This document shows, piece by piece, positions 37,401 through 54,631 of a DNA stretch of 64,000 nt. The notes beneath the pieces are model-generated. The model was not told the origin of the DNA. It saw nothing but the letters and a program-made list of their open reading frames with translations, and ran no database searches. Source of the DNA: Gossypium raimondii (lineage: Eukaryota; Streptophyta; Magnoliopsida; Malvales; Malvaceae); contig NC_068572.1 of NCBI RefSeq assembly GCF_025698545.1, positions 62,001-126,000 of the forward strand, given 5' to 3'. Positions within the stretch are counted from its first letter, which is position 1. Each line of letters opens with the position of its first letter. Made by a program: the position numbers and the translations under genes.

Positions 37401-39597
37401 AAGCTGAAGTTGGTGGGAAAAGAAGGTGGCATGGAAGGGGACCTGCTAAAGAAACTGATTTTTCTGCTGCTCCCAAGGGTCACCCAGTCAGTGCGGATCC
37501 TAGAAGAATTGAGATTGACATTGAGCAAGCACAGGGCCTTGTATGTAAACTGGACTCTGAAAAAGGAATAGAGGAAAATATTTTAAGGGGGTCCGACAAC
37601 AACAAAATAAATAGAGATAAATCTCATGGTAGTTTGACTGGCCCTGTGATTATTGTACGTGGCTTGACGACTGTGAAAGGCTTGGAAGGTGTTGAGCTTC
37701 TAGATACTCTTATAACTTACTTGTGGCGTGTCCATGGCTTGGATTATTATGGGATGATTGAAACAAATGAAGCTAAGGGTCTTAGGCATGTGAGAGCAGA
37801 GGGAAAGAGATCTGATGTGACTAGCAATGGATCTGAGTGGGAAAAGAAACTTGACTCACACTGGCAAGAGAGATTGAGGAGTCAGGATCCTTTGGAATTA
37901 ATGACTGCTAAAGACAAAATAGATGCTTCTGCCATTGAAGCTTTCAATCCTTTTGTCCGGAAGATTAGGGATGAAAAGTATGGTTGGAAGTATGGTTGTG
38001 GTGCTAAGGGTTGCACAAAGCTCTTTCATGCTGCAGAATTCGTGCACAAGCATCTTAAACTCAAACATCCGGAGCTTGTGGTGGAGCTAACATCTAAAGT
38101 GTCTGAAGAGCTTTATTTCCATAATTATATGAAGTAAGTGTGGTCTTACCTGCAGCATATTGATTTTTATAGTTTTTATTTTAAGGATATTTCAATAAGA
38201 TATACATTGTTGCCATTCCAGTGATCCAGATGCTCCTGGTGGGACACCTGTTATGCAGCAATCCATACCGGTATGCTACAGCTGGTGTTTTGATGTTATG
38301 ATTGCTGTTACTGCTATTTAACCTCAGTTTTCCCTTTTTGCTTTGTAATTTTTTCTTCTTGCAGAAGGACAAGCCTCAGAGACGTAAAATATTGGAAAAT
38401 CACTTGAAAGATGACCGCGACTTACATGGAGAACGCGATAGATCTGACAACCCTCAAACAAGTGATTTTTCATTGAACGATGATGGTCTTGATGGGGGGA
38501 ATCGTGATGATCCAATTTTTGATGCTTTTGGTGGACAAGGGATGCATGTTGCAGCTCCATTTTCTTCAGATGTTGCACCTCCGCCAGTATTGATGCCAGT
38601 TCCTGGTGCTGGGTAGGTCTTATGCTGTTCTACAAGTAGTGGTAGTTAGTTTAGTATTTTCTCAAGGGCTTATATGTGTATAATTGCAGTCCATTGGGGC
38701 CCTTTGTTCCAGCTCCACCTGAACTTGCAATGCAAGTGTTCAGAGAGCAAGGTGCTCCTCCTTTTGAAGGCAATGGTAGAAGTGGACGTTCTGGACCTAA
38801 TTTAAGTGGACCAACCCCCTTTCTTTTGCCTCCTGGCTTCCGACAGGATCCTCGGCGTCTACGAAGGTAAGTTTGCTTGAGATGTTGTAGCTATTTTACT
38901 TGCAGGGCTTGACCTCAGCTACTTGTCTGCTTGAATACAGTATTATACAATTTGCTTCGTGTTCCTAAATTTCATGATTTGGGTAAATTCAGAAAGTGTA
39001 TCTTAATTGTATAATGGTGTTCCTATATATGCTATTGCTCCTGTGTATTCTTTTTTTTTTAAACCAAATGAGGTGGGAACTTGGTATTTATAAACCATGA
39101 AGTTGCTCTAGTGGTCCCATGTAACTAACAGAATATCAAACGGTGTTATGATTTGGTAACATGCGTGTGATCAACAATTCCCTTACCTTTTGAAATCTCT
39201 ATTGACATCACTGTATGCCCGAAGGTCATCATGTTCCTTCATCTGTCCCCCTTTTACTCTTTGACCCATGGTTTCTTCGGTCCCACAAATTTTGATTGCC
39301 TATACTGATAAATGCAACTAGAGGAGTCACTTTTTCTCATGGTTTAAAAGACAGAGAGGTACAATGTTCTGTGTTTGGATTTTTAAGACTTTAGGGACAC
39401 TATAAGGTTTCCACTTTGCGTTTAAATGATTTAGTATTAGTTAGATGAAAGATTGCAAATGTTATCTTAGTTGCTTGATCGTGAATCTCTTGCACAGTCA
39501 AGGTTAGTAAAGCTTGCCCTGTTTTATCTCATGCAGTTATCAGGACCTAGATGCACCGGAGGATGAAGTCACCGTAATAGACTACAGGAGCTTGTAG
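34415..39597 (+). CDS. SE: SERRATE, zinc-finger miRNA-processing factor
   Basis: Twelve exons: 34415-34830, 35605-35717, 36365-36422, 36613-36687, 36788-36862, 36944-36991, 37160-37228, 37333-38133, 38222-38270, 38365-38612, 38690-38866, 39537-39597. They sum to 2190 bases and 729 residues in frame; Arabidopsis SE has 720. SERRATE works with DCL1 and HYL1 in the nucleus to process pri-miRNAs and also acts in splicing with the cap-binding complex. Visible evidence: a disordered Pro/Arg/Asp-rich N-terminus (about 1-140); the conserved core starting SYKQFIQELEDDILP; RDKYHPIKL; the Arg/Asp/Glu-rich middle; a C2H2-type finger CGAKGCTKLFHAAEFVHKH near residues 505-525; then a Gly/Pro-rich tail ending VIDYRSL. 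Exon 2's donor (35717) is the least certain border; it is the one that keeps the frame into DWDSGRGGY. It looks fully functional. Confidence 0.95.
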
Positions 39598-40395
39598 ACA
39601 TTAGAAATAGAGGTGGCAGAAAGCTATTCATCAAACAGTCCAAGGACAAATGTTGTTAATGTTACGATTGACTGCCAGAGAAGCAATGATGAAAAATTCT
39701 TAAATCTTGCCGGGTGCACAATAGCTGCTTCCCTTTGTAATGAAGAGGTATTCTACTGCTGTGATTTCACTAATGAGATTAATTGCTGCGAACAATCCTC
39801 TTTATCCTTTACCCCGTCTTATCTAACTTTAAAAGGTGATGTTGATGAACATGGGATGGGTGGCATATAAAATGGTAAGCAAATTTGTAAAATGGACTTG
39901 TAGTGGATAGGCGCATATTTTGTTTTGATCTTCCTAGTGTTAAAAAGAGGTAAGGTTTTCATACTTATGATAATAAAATTGGTCTCTTTGTTGAGATTTT
40001 TGGAATGTCAGTGGTTGAGGATTAGGATATTAATTACCGGTTATGGCAATTCATTTCTCCCCTTTTTTTAAGGTTTTTTTTCCCTATAAATGTATTCAGT
40101 GTTTGTGTAGTTGTGTGTTATAGTGTTGTAATTTAGCTATTCGTTCCCATTTGATGTCCATATTGTAATTAAGACCTGTCTCCCAATCCCATCAACGCCT
40201 TTTATTTCGTAAGCTTCTTTGTTAGAGTCTCTGCTTATGCTTCACTCTGCAAAATGTCAAATTCCATCACAAATGAATTAGATAACAAACAACAATTTAT
40301 GTAAGTAAATCATAAAGGTGAGAGAGGCCATAGATACGAGTAAAAAGATGAAAAGGGAATGGAGCGACCCATATTCATCACACGGCAAAGGATGC

Positions 40396-41135
40396 TTACA
40401 ACAACATTCGAAAGCTGCTACCAAATGTATCCCTCGATACTTGGAATTTTACTTCTGACTCTCTTCTGCGTGTCTTAAAGCTGGAATGCATGGTTAAAAA
40501 CCCAAACAGTACTAAAACTACAGCAAAAGCCATGCTATCAGTTCCCATAGCAAAAATGAAACAAATCGGCCACCAACGCAGATGTATAAAACATAACTCA
40601 AACTTGGAAATTTTGAGTAGATTTTTTTTATTTTTTTCCCCTTGTTTATACAATGACCAACAGGTATCGCTCCATTTACAGTTTTTTCTTTTTAATTTAT
40701 CAATTTATGAGTGTCTACTCACGTGTGTCAATATAAAATTGCTAGTAATCAAGATTTACATCGGAGTTATTTCACAAATGCAATTGGTTTATTACATTCA
40801 CTCTGGAAACGAATAAGATTGAATAGACTTGAAATTGGGATATATATTTACAATGATCTCTTACATTACAGGCTGAGGCCTCCGAGAAAATATGTACAAT
40901 TGCTGGCCCTGGCTATGCTCTAACTAAATGAACAGAAAAGCATGTAGAAACCAGGCAATGCATCTTATTCCAACATTGCAAAGCCAAATCTGCATTTGTT
41001 GTAAGCTCAATGAACATATGATCTACAATTTTTTTGTGCTGGAATCACTATACATGTTACGTTCCAACATATAACACACACCTTCAACGGGAATCACAAA
41101 TGCGGCCTTCCACAGTAGCTGAACTATGACCCTGC
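40396..41135 (-). other. possible fragment of an unknown gene
   Basis: On the minus strand, an acceptor-like ctgcag near 41136 is followed by a short frame reading GHSSATVEGRICDSR and a stop. Further on, the frame at 40653-40396 encodes a hydrophobic segment FAMGTDSMAFAVVLVLFGF and ends SSFRMLL. Neither matches a family I can name, and no upstream exons can exist between here and the subtilase start, so if real this is a gene remnant or two short 3' exons of an alternatively placed gene. Support is weak. Confidence 0.2.
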
Positions 41136-41385
41136 AGAAATATAATCAATCCTTCACTATATTAAACCATTTTCTGGTTGCCAACAACTAAGAAACTAAA
41201 GCCTGAATACTGAACACCATAAATACTCAATAAAACAATATAATCCTAAAATGGTTATAAATCAAAATCATTTATGGTAAGAATAAAATTTGACAGATAC
41301 ATTCCAAAGTTCCAGTGGCTATGGAATAAAAAAATATTAAACACTCCAGCTAATGGGGATATCAGATTCAATCTTTTGAATCCAC

Positions 41386-41394
41386 TATAAAATA
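41386..41394 (+). promoter_or_regulatory. TATA box of the intact subtilase
   Basis: TATAAAATA in a compact leader, 61 bases before the start codon. The same arrangement (TATAAATA at 44752-44759) precedes the decayed tandem copy, and the surrounding about 100 bases are clearly alike, so the promoter was duplicated with the gene. Confidence 0.65.
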
Positions 41395-41446
41395 CCACTT
41401 ATGATTTCTGTTTTATACATATTCTCAAACCAAGAGCAAAAAGAAA

Positions 41447-44412
<2,966 letters not shown>

Positions 44413-44808
44413 GTCACTAGATTGAGTCTGCATTCTGTTTTTATTTGTTCAGTCAATTTCTTGCAATCTATTAATAAAATATTAGTTACATTTTTCCATG
44501 ACAAACTTTCCCAATACATGATTTTTGCAACACCCCAGATTTTTCAGTGGAGTAAATCAGAAGAAAAATGAAGTTATAAATTGATTCCTATGTCGTTTAA
44601 GTTACAAACATAATCAGTTCAGCTGCAAAAATATACAACATATACAGCAGAGAGAATGGTGTTATTAGATAGTGAACAATATATCTTGAAATTGTCATAA
44701 ATCACAATCATATATGGTATGAGTAAAATTGCCAGATATGTTCCAATTCACTATAAATACCAGTTATAATTTCTGTTTTATGCATACTATCAAACAAAGA
44801 GAAAAAAA
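44413..44808. other. spacer between tandem subtilase copies
   Basis: 3'UTR of the first copy followed by the duplicated promoter of the second. Nothing else is seen. Confidence 0.6.
44752..44759 (+). promoter_or_regulatory. TATA box of the decayed subtilase copy
   Basis: TATAAATA 50-57 bases before the ATG of the second copy, in the same sequence context as that of the first copy. Confidence 0.5.
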
Positions 44809-47626
<2,818 letters not shown>

Positions 47627-49671
47627 AATCCCATGATTGAACTGAAAACTGATGTTGTTTTGCTTCTGGTTTATGTTATAGTTGTAATACTCAATTTATT
47701 GCAACCTACTAATATTATTGTTTACATTTTGTATTCCTAAAATTTATTCTGAAATGGTTAACAGAATGATATTTTTAGGTTCAAAAGTAAAATTTTTGAA
47801 GCACGTGAATCACATTGGAAGTTCAGATAACTTTCAGGGGCTATTCGTGCCATTATTCCTAAATTTAGTTCTGCTTGTCTATTGCATTTTCTCGATATTC
47901 TTTTTACAAATCACAATTCTATCGATTCACACACTTAATATTATTTTGCTAAATTTAAGATTATTATAATATTTTTTAAATTGAATTGGTTCCAAGTAAT
48001 TATTATTATTTTAAAATGTACACACACAAAATTAGCTATGTTAATAATTAGACTTAAATTTTGAAATCTAAAATTAGAGACTAAATTTTTAAAAATATAA
48101 ATATAAATACTAAATTACAAATTTATCAGGAGCTATGACATATTTAACCAAAAATAATAATAGAAAGGTTATATTTGTCACGAGTCCTTGTACTTTCAAA
48201 ATTTTTAGATTTAATAGTTAGTTAAATCATTACTTTTTTCATCCAAATTTACTTGATATCACAATTATATATAGATATGCATAAGAAAAAGGCTTGGAAT
48301 GACTGATCATAACTATAAACTCCACAATGGCAGGCATAAGCCTAACCCTATTTTGAAGGTTTCGATCAAAATTTTGAATAGGTCAATGATTTAAATAAAA
48401 TTTTTAGATAATTTAATGATTATTTTATAATTTTAAAAATTAAATAATCAAAACGTAAACTTATTTATAATTTAATAATTTCAAATATAATTTACTACTT
48501 TTATTGAAATGAGTGTCCTGTACATAGCAATAAAAATATATATAATAAATAAATCTATTAAAATTATATAAAAATCAATTAAACGTTTAGCTGAAATGGT
48601 GAAATTAAATATTCAAAATGTATTGTGTGACAAATTCAAATATTATCATATTGAGTTTTTATGTATTATATAAAAATACAATAATGTTCTAGTAAAAATA
48701 TAGTTGACTTTGTATATAAAATGGTATATTAATAATTTTTAATTAAATTTGTAGGAGACATGATCTTAGAAGTTAAATATAAATATACTAGAAATTTTAT
48801 AAATTGATAAATAATTAAATATATAATTTGAAACTATCTAATAATGACATATAAAATATATACGAGATTAAAATTGAAAAAAAATTCTTTATCCCATGCA
48901 ATAAATAATAAAAATAAAAAGGCAGCAGCAAAAAAGCCAAACAAGAGAAAAAGACCAAAGAAGCCTCTCTTGTGTTCGATTCTCTACATTTGCTTTGTGG
49001 TTTTGGTGTTGCTGTTGGTTGTTGTTTCTCTTTTTATCGCACAATCTCATCTGCATAGATTCTTCTTCTTATCGATCCCCCCCCCCATCCTCCACGCTTA
49101 CTGTAAGTCCTCTCCTTCCCAAACCCTAATTTTCATTTCCTGCATTTCCCACTTTTTCTATTTAATTTCTGTTTTCATTTTATCCTATCTGAATTACCAA
49201 GTCTTAACTCATCCGGTGTCTTTCTGTTCTTTTTTGTTGCTTTACTTTCTCGATTTATTATATTGCATGTAAGTAATTATCGATTAGGAATTCGATTGTT
49301 TTAGCTTCTTTCTTTATTGGGTGACTCTGGCTTGTTGGTTTGCTAAGTATTCCATCTTTATTTTGATGACCACTGTATTTTTTTCCTGGAAATTTGGGGG
49401 GGGGGGGGGGTTATATAGTTAATGTAAGGAATCAGATTTTAGGGTTCGATTTTGTGATTTATCTAAAAGGAAGTGTTCCATTTGGTTGTGGTATATTATT
49501 ATTGTTATTTATCTAAATGAAGCGTCCATTTAGGCTGCGAATTGTTTTAAAAAAAAAATCTTTTTTGTAATGATAAATCGAGAAATCACTGGCTTTGCTT
49601 GTAGAGTAAATCATTAGTACTTTTTTTTTTCTTTATCTGATTATTTATTTGCTTTGGGGTTTCAGGCAATC
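47627..49671. other. intergenic and 5'UTR of the NOT4 gene
   Basis: About 47.7-48.8 kb is very AT-rich with no gene. A pyrimidine-rich leader with a C-run at about 49079-49086 probably forms the non-coding first exon of the NOT4 gene; its donor (ctgtaagt) is at 49103 and the acceptor (ttcag) ends at 49665, six bases before the ATG. The 142-codon frame at 48844-49272 covers this leader and is likely spurious. Confidence 0.5.
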
Positions 49672-52600
49672 ATGAGTGACGAGGGAGAAAAGACCTGCCC
49701 CCTTTGCGCTGAGGAGATGGATTTGACTGATCAGCAACTCAAGCCTTGCAAATGTGGTTATGAGGTTTCAAGCAAATTCACTTTTTATTCTCTCTTTTAT
49801 GAAAATGATGTGAAACGAGATAATAAGCATGACAGAGAGAGGGAAAAAAGAGGAGACTTAATGTGTGCAATATCTCTTATCATGTCTTGTTTCTTTTCTA
49901 TCTGTACTTTGTGGCAGATCTGTGTTTGGTGTTGGCATCACATAATGGATATGGCTGAGAAGGATAACACAGAGGGGAGGTGTCCAGCATGTCGTAGCGT
50001 TTACGATAAAGACAAGATTGTTGGCATGGCTGCAAATTGTGAGAGGTTCTCAAGCTCCCCTCTTTTTATTCTCATTAAAGATGTTGCACTAGTTAACTGC
50101 CATTGTCTCACGTGTAAAGTTTTCCCTCTTAAGCAGGTTGGTTGTTGGAAATAATTCAGAGAGAAAAATGAAGTCACAAAAGCCAAAGGCTAAATCATCT
50201 GAAGGAAGGAAGCAACTGAGCAGTGTGCGAGTTATCCAAAGGAATCTTGTTTACATAGTCGGGTTGCCACTTGATCTGGCAGATGAAGATGTGCTCTCTC
50301 ATTCTTTCCTCTTGCGCATGTTCTCAAACTAGTTGTTCTACTTGTATCATGACCTAAACATGTATCTCTGTGTGCAGCTTCTCCAACAGCTAGAATATTT
50401 TGGCCAATATGGGAAAGTTCTTAAAGTGTCCATGTCTCGGACTGCAGCTGGTGTCATTCAGCAATTTCCAAACAATACATGTAGTGTGTAAGTGTAGATA
50501 TCTCATGGATTTGGTTTTAAATCTGCCTAATATTAAGGCATTCTTCTTTCATGTGTTGGATCTTTAATAGAAGCATATTTTATCACGTGGTTTGGTTTCT
50601 TCAGAAAGGAAAATTTATCTTATTATTTTGAAGATTTGTTCTTTGTCTCCTTTGTCGTTCTGTTATTTAGAATTTTCTTTTCCAACTTACATATTTTACA
50701 CTGGTGTACAGATATATTACTTACTCAAAAGAAGAGGAAGCAATTCGCTGTATCCAGTCTGTACATGGGTTTGTCTTGGAGGGTAGACCATTAAAGTATG
50801 AAAATAGTTTATGCAACTTTTAAATTTTGTTAGTGGTTTGATGCTTACTTGTTCTTGATTATCATCTCTAATACTTGGAACATTTAATTTTAGGGCATGC
50901 TTTGGTACCACAAAGTATTGTCATGCATGGCTGAGAAATATGGTATGTTTAGAAGCAGTTTTCAGTTATTTTGTTTTATAGGTTGAAGATTATTATTTCA
51001 ACTAGGTTAGAATATACATCACATGTAATTGCGATTTTCTTTTCTTTTCCTTTTTTTTTTTTCTTTGGGGGGGGGGGTTGTTTCAGCCTTGCAACAATCC
51101 TGATTGTCTGTATTTGCACGAGATTGGTCCTCAAGAGGATAGTTTCACAAAAGATGAGATTATATCAGCATACACAAGGTATATTCATTTTGAGTTAGCT
51201 ACTCAGTTATAGCTGCCATCTCTATTTCTTTTTTGTTTTATATTTGTTGAGTTTGATGATGTAGCTTTCTTTGTGAGATAAAGAAAATAAACTATTGTAT
51301 GCTTTCTGACTCAAACAAATGCATGTTGTCTCTTGGATGATTAATGCACTTACTTAGTTGTTTAAAGGAATAGGGTTCAACAAATAACTGGTGCAACAAA
51401 CAATATGCAACGGCGTGCTGGGAATACATTACCTCCACCAGTGGATGATTACTGCCCCAATAGTTCTGCTTCTGCAGCAAAATCTGTTTCTAAAAGTGCT
51501 CCAAACGTAAGTTCATGTTTTTTCAACTTCCAAATAAAAACAGCAAGTAATGCAAGTTAAATTATTGGATGTAAATTTAGGAAATAGTGAAATAGTTATC
51601 TGCTTGCAAGCAAACCTTTTTAACACTTATTATCTGTACACCTCCTAATGGTTAGATTCTTAATAGTTTGTTTTCTTCTTCGATCATTGCAAGAAGAATT
51701 TCTCAAACAATATGGTTTGTGGGTTGAGATGAAGATGGATTGTGTGCCATTTATGCATGGCTTTGTCTCCTGAATTTGACTTTGAGAGTGATTTTGTATA
51801 TGTACAGAATACAACGGTGAGCATTTCTAGATGTTCTCCCCCAAATGGAAGCTCCGGTAGATCCATTGCGCTTCCTGCTGGAGCATCATGGTATGTCATT
51901 TAATTTGTTCACTTACACTTTGTTATGTTAGTGCTAGTGCTAAAAGTTCCAAATTGTTCTGCCAGGGGAATGCGGGCTTTAAACCAGCCACAATCGACCA
52001 TTTTAGCTTGTTCCAATGGACCTTCTAAGCTGAAATCTGATATAGATAGCAACACAATACCATTTTCATCTGCAGGAACAAACACAAATCAGTCTTGTAC
52101 ATTACATGTTGATGCTAGAAAGAAGTCATCTGAGGAGATTCATTCTATGAGTATGAAGGGTAAACCTGATTTGTTAAAACCTTTACAACAGACTGCTGGT
52201 TTCGCAGTAGAGAAACCTCCATCACCTGATATAGTTTCTGCTTCTAAATCATTGAGCAGCCAGTTATCTTGCCCACCAGCATCCAGTTATAATGACCAGG
52301 TTGCTAATGTACCATCAACTGCTACTAACTCCGTCTTTGATCATGAACAATCATTAATTTCACCTGTTGGGGAAGTAGGGAGTACTTCCACTGCTGATGG
52401 GAAGATACAGAGCTTGTGCTCTGATATGTCAACATTGACCTTAGACAAGAATCTATTGAATGGACATTCTGATTTAGTTAGACCTAGCAGTTCAGCTTCT
52501 GGTTATGGATCAAGCAACTCACCTAGTAGTCAGGGGTTACAACAATGTTGTACTGAGCTCTATTCAGAACATTTAAGTTCACCGGTTGCTGGTAGATCTA

Positions 52601-54631
52601 TGACATCTCACAATGGGGTGTGTGTTTCACAAGAGCAGTCTGATTGGAGAACTCAAACTCAAGTAGTGGAAAATACAAGCTCCGAAGTAGAAGAAGATGT
52701 ATTATCTTTTGATAATCAAAGAATCAAGGATCCAGAAGTAATTAGCCATTCGAGTTACTTGCCAAATTCAACAGTTTCGCTCCATTTATCAGATCATTCC
52801 AGGGCCCATTCCTTGCAACATAGTGAGACTTTTGGTGCTGTTAATATGAATGCTGATACTCCCCTTGTAGATAATAAAGTTCGTGACAATTTACATCCTC
52901 ATGGATCTCATATTTCTTCTTTGTCAAATGAATACCCTGAGAAGTACATAAGCAGTGGTATCAGTTCTGATATTACCTCTGGAGGTTTCCTTCCGCTTTT
53001 AAATGAAGAGCAAGGGAAGCAGATGGGGAAACCACTCGGTAATGCTGAGTGCAATACTGGCAAAGATACAGGAGAGAACAGCATAATTTCAAACATATTG
53101 TCACTAGATTTTGATACATGGGATGAATCCATAACTTCACCACAGAACTTGGCTAAATTGCTTGGGGACACTGACAAGGAGTCCAATTCTCTCAAATTAT
53201 CCAGTTCGTGGAAAGCACTGAATAACAATCAGTCCAGATTCTCATTTGCAAGACAGGAGGATTCCAAATACAATTCATTTGATGCTGACTCCTCATTTGG
53301 TGTTTTTGGGCAAATGCTACGGAACCATCCTTCTAGCCAAGATTTTGCAGAAAGCAGGGATCTCTATCCAAATAAGTTTGGGATTTCGAATGGTTTTTCT
53401 TCCAGTAACTTTAAGTATTCTGACAAATTTACCAGCAGTCCTTCAGTTTTCTCTTCTAATAAGCTTTCTGGTGAGTGTCTGGGAATTTCCTTGCTCCTAC
53501 TATGTCCAACTATGCTATGAACTTGAATGAGCTTTGTTTGCAGTCTGAATGTTGAGTTGAGGGGTATATGTTGCTTATAGATTGTATTCATGCAATAAGC
53601 ATTCTCATAATTTGATCTTTAACATTATTATCATGGATAAAATAGCTATTATAATTAGATTTTTTATTTTGTATGCACTGTGCCATCATGGCCTAACCCA
53701 TTTTTTTCCTTCTGACTTCTGATTATATGAAGCGACTTGTTTTGAATATGAAATCATTCTGTCTACAAGGGGCACTGTTTCATGTCTCATAATTTTCATT
53801 TTTAGATTTCTGTCTCAGTCTGGTTTTGATTTAGTTCTTACTTATGCCTTATTCGATGTCATGTAGCAGTTTCAAGAACTCAAATTTCAGCCCCACCTGG
53901 ATTTTCTGTTCCTAGCAAGGCACCACCTCCTGGTTTTTCTTATCATGAGAGGGTAGACCCAGTCTTTGACACTGTATCTGGTGAGATCCCTTTTTTACTT
54001 ATTGGTTCACATTGGCCGTTCCTAGACTACATATTAACTTCGTCTGCCTTTTTTTGTCAAAGAAAATCACTTGATGGACTCTTCATCCCTGTTAAGAAAT
54101 TCATATCAGGCTCGGACAAGTGTTGGCATTGGTGGCCCTGGAGACATAGAATTTATTGATCCGGCAATTTTGGCTGTTGGTAAGGGTAGACATCAAGGAG
54201 GCCTCAGTAATGCAGGCTTAGACATGAGACCAAATTTTCAACCACAGTTAAGTCCCCTTGATGATGAGGCCAGGCTTCAACGATTGATGCAGAGGTCTCT
54301 TTCTCATCATCAAAACCTAAGATATGATATTGGAGATAACTTTTCTTCTCTTAATGACTCATATGGAATTACTTCAAGGCTGATGGATCAATCACAAGTG
54401 AACAACATGTCCCCATTTGCACAGTTGTCTCTCCAACAGTCAAGAAATTCACACATGTCAAATGGTCATTGGGATGGATGGAATGATATTCAAGGTGGAA
54501 GCAATCTTGGTGTGGCAGAGCTCCTTAGAAACGAGAGACTGGGATTTAACAAGTTCTATTCCGGTTATGAAGATTCAAAGTACAGGATGCCCAGTTCAGG
54601 TGATCTGTATAACAGGACATTCGGAATGTGA
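49672..54631 (+). CDS. NOT4: CCR4-NOT complex subunit 4 (NOT4) homologue with a frame break
   Basis: Twelve coding exons: 49672-49764, 49918-50045, 50137-50290, 50378-50487, 50712-50795, 50894-50942, 51087-51178, 51368-51507, 51808-51890, 51966-53470, 53867-53980, 54063-54631. NOT4 is a RING E3 ubiquitin ligase of the CCR4-NOT complex. Visible domains: a C4C4 RING from CPLCAEEMD (about residues 9-60, with WCWHHI and RCPACR); an RRM (about 95-190, with NLVYIVGLPLDLADEDLL and VYITYSKEEEA); then a CCCH-like finger CHAWLRNMPCNNPDCLYLHE; followed by a long Ser/Asn-rich region and a conserved C-terminal part (PPGFSVPSKAPPPGFS, GDIEFIDPAILAVG). Coding length sums to 3121, one base too many. The excess lies in the A run at 51479-51483, after ...SASAA; read literally the protein stops after about 278 residues, with RING and RRM intact. 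Both sides of the break match the family. It may be an assembly error, a real null or truncating allele, or a pseudogene; the clean frame elsewhere favours the first two. Confidence 0.88.

Larger units (their letters stand above)
39598..41446. other. SERRATE 3'UTR and spacer; possible gene fragment
   Basis: The SERRATE 3'UTR probably runs to about 40150. An 85-codon frame at 39613-39870 directly after the SERRATE stop has no family signature and I treat it as UTR. Two minus-strand pieces at 40396-40653 and about 41090-41135 resemble exons (see separate entry). Confidence 0.45.

Noticed and set aside
39613-39870. 85-codon frame just after the SERRATE stop
   Set aside because: No family signature, no separate promoter, and it lies in the expected SERRATE 3'UTR.
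48844-49272. 142-codon plus-strand frame with a hydrophobic segment
   Set aside because: Low-complexity, no homology recognised, and it overlaps the probable non-coding first exon of the NOT4 gene.
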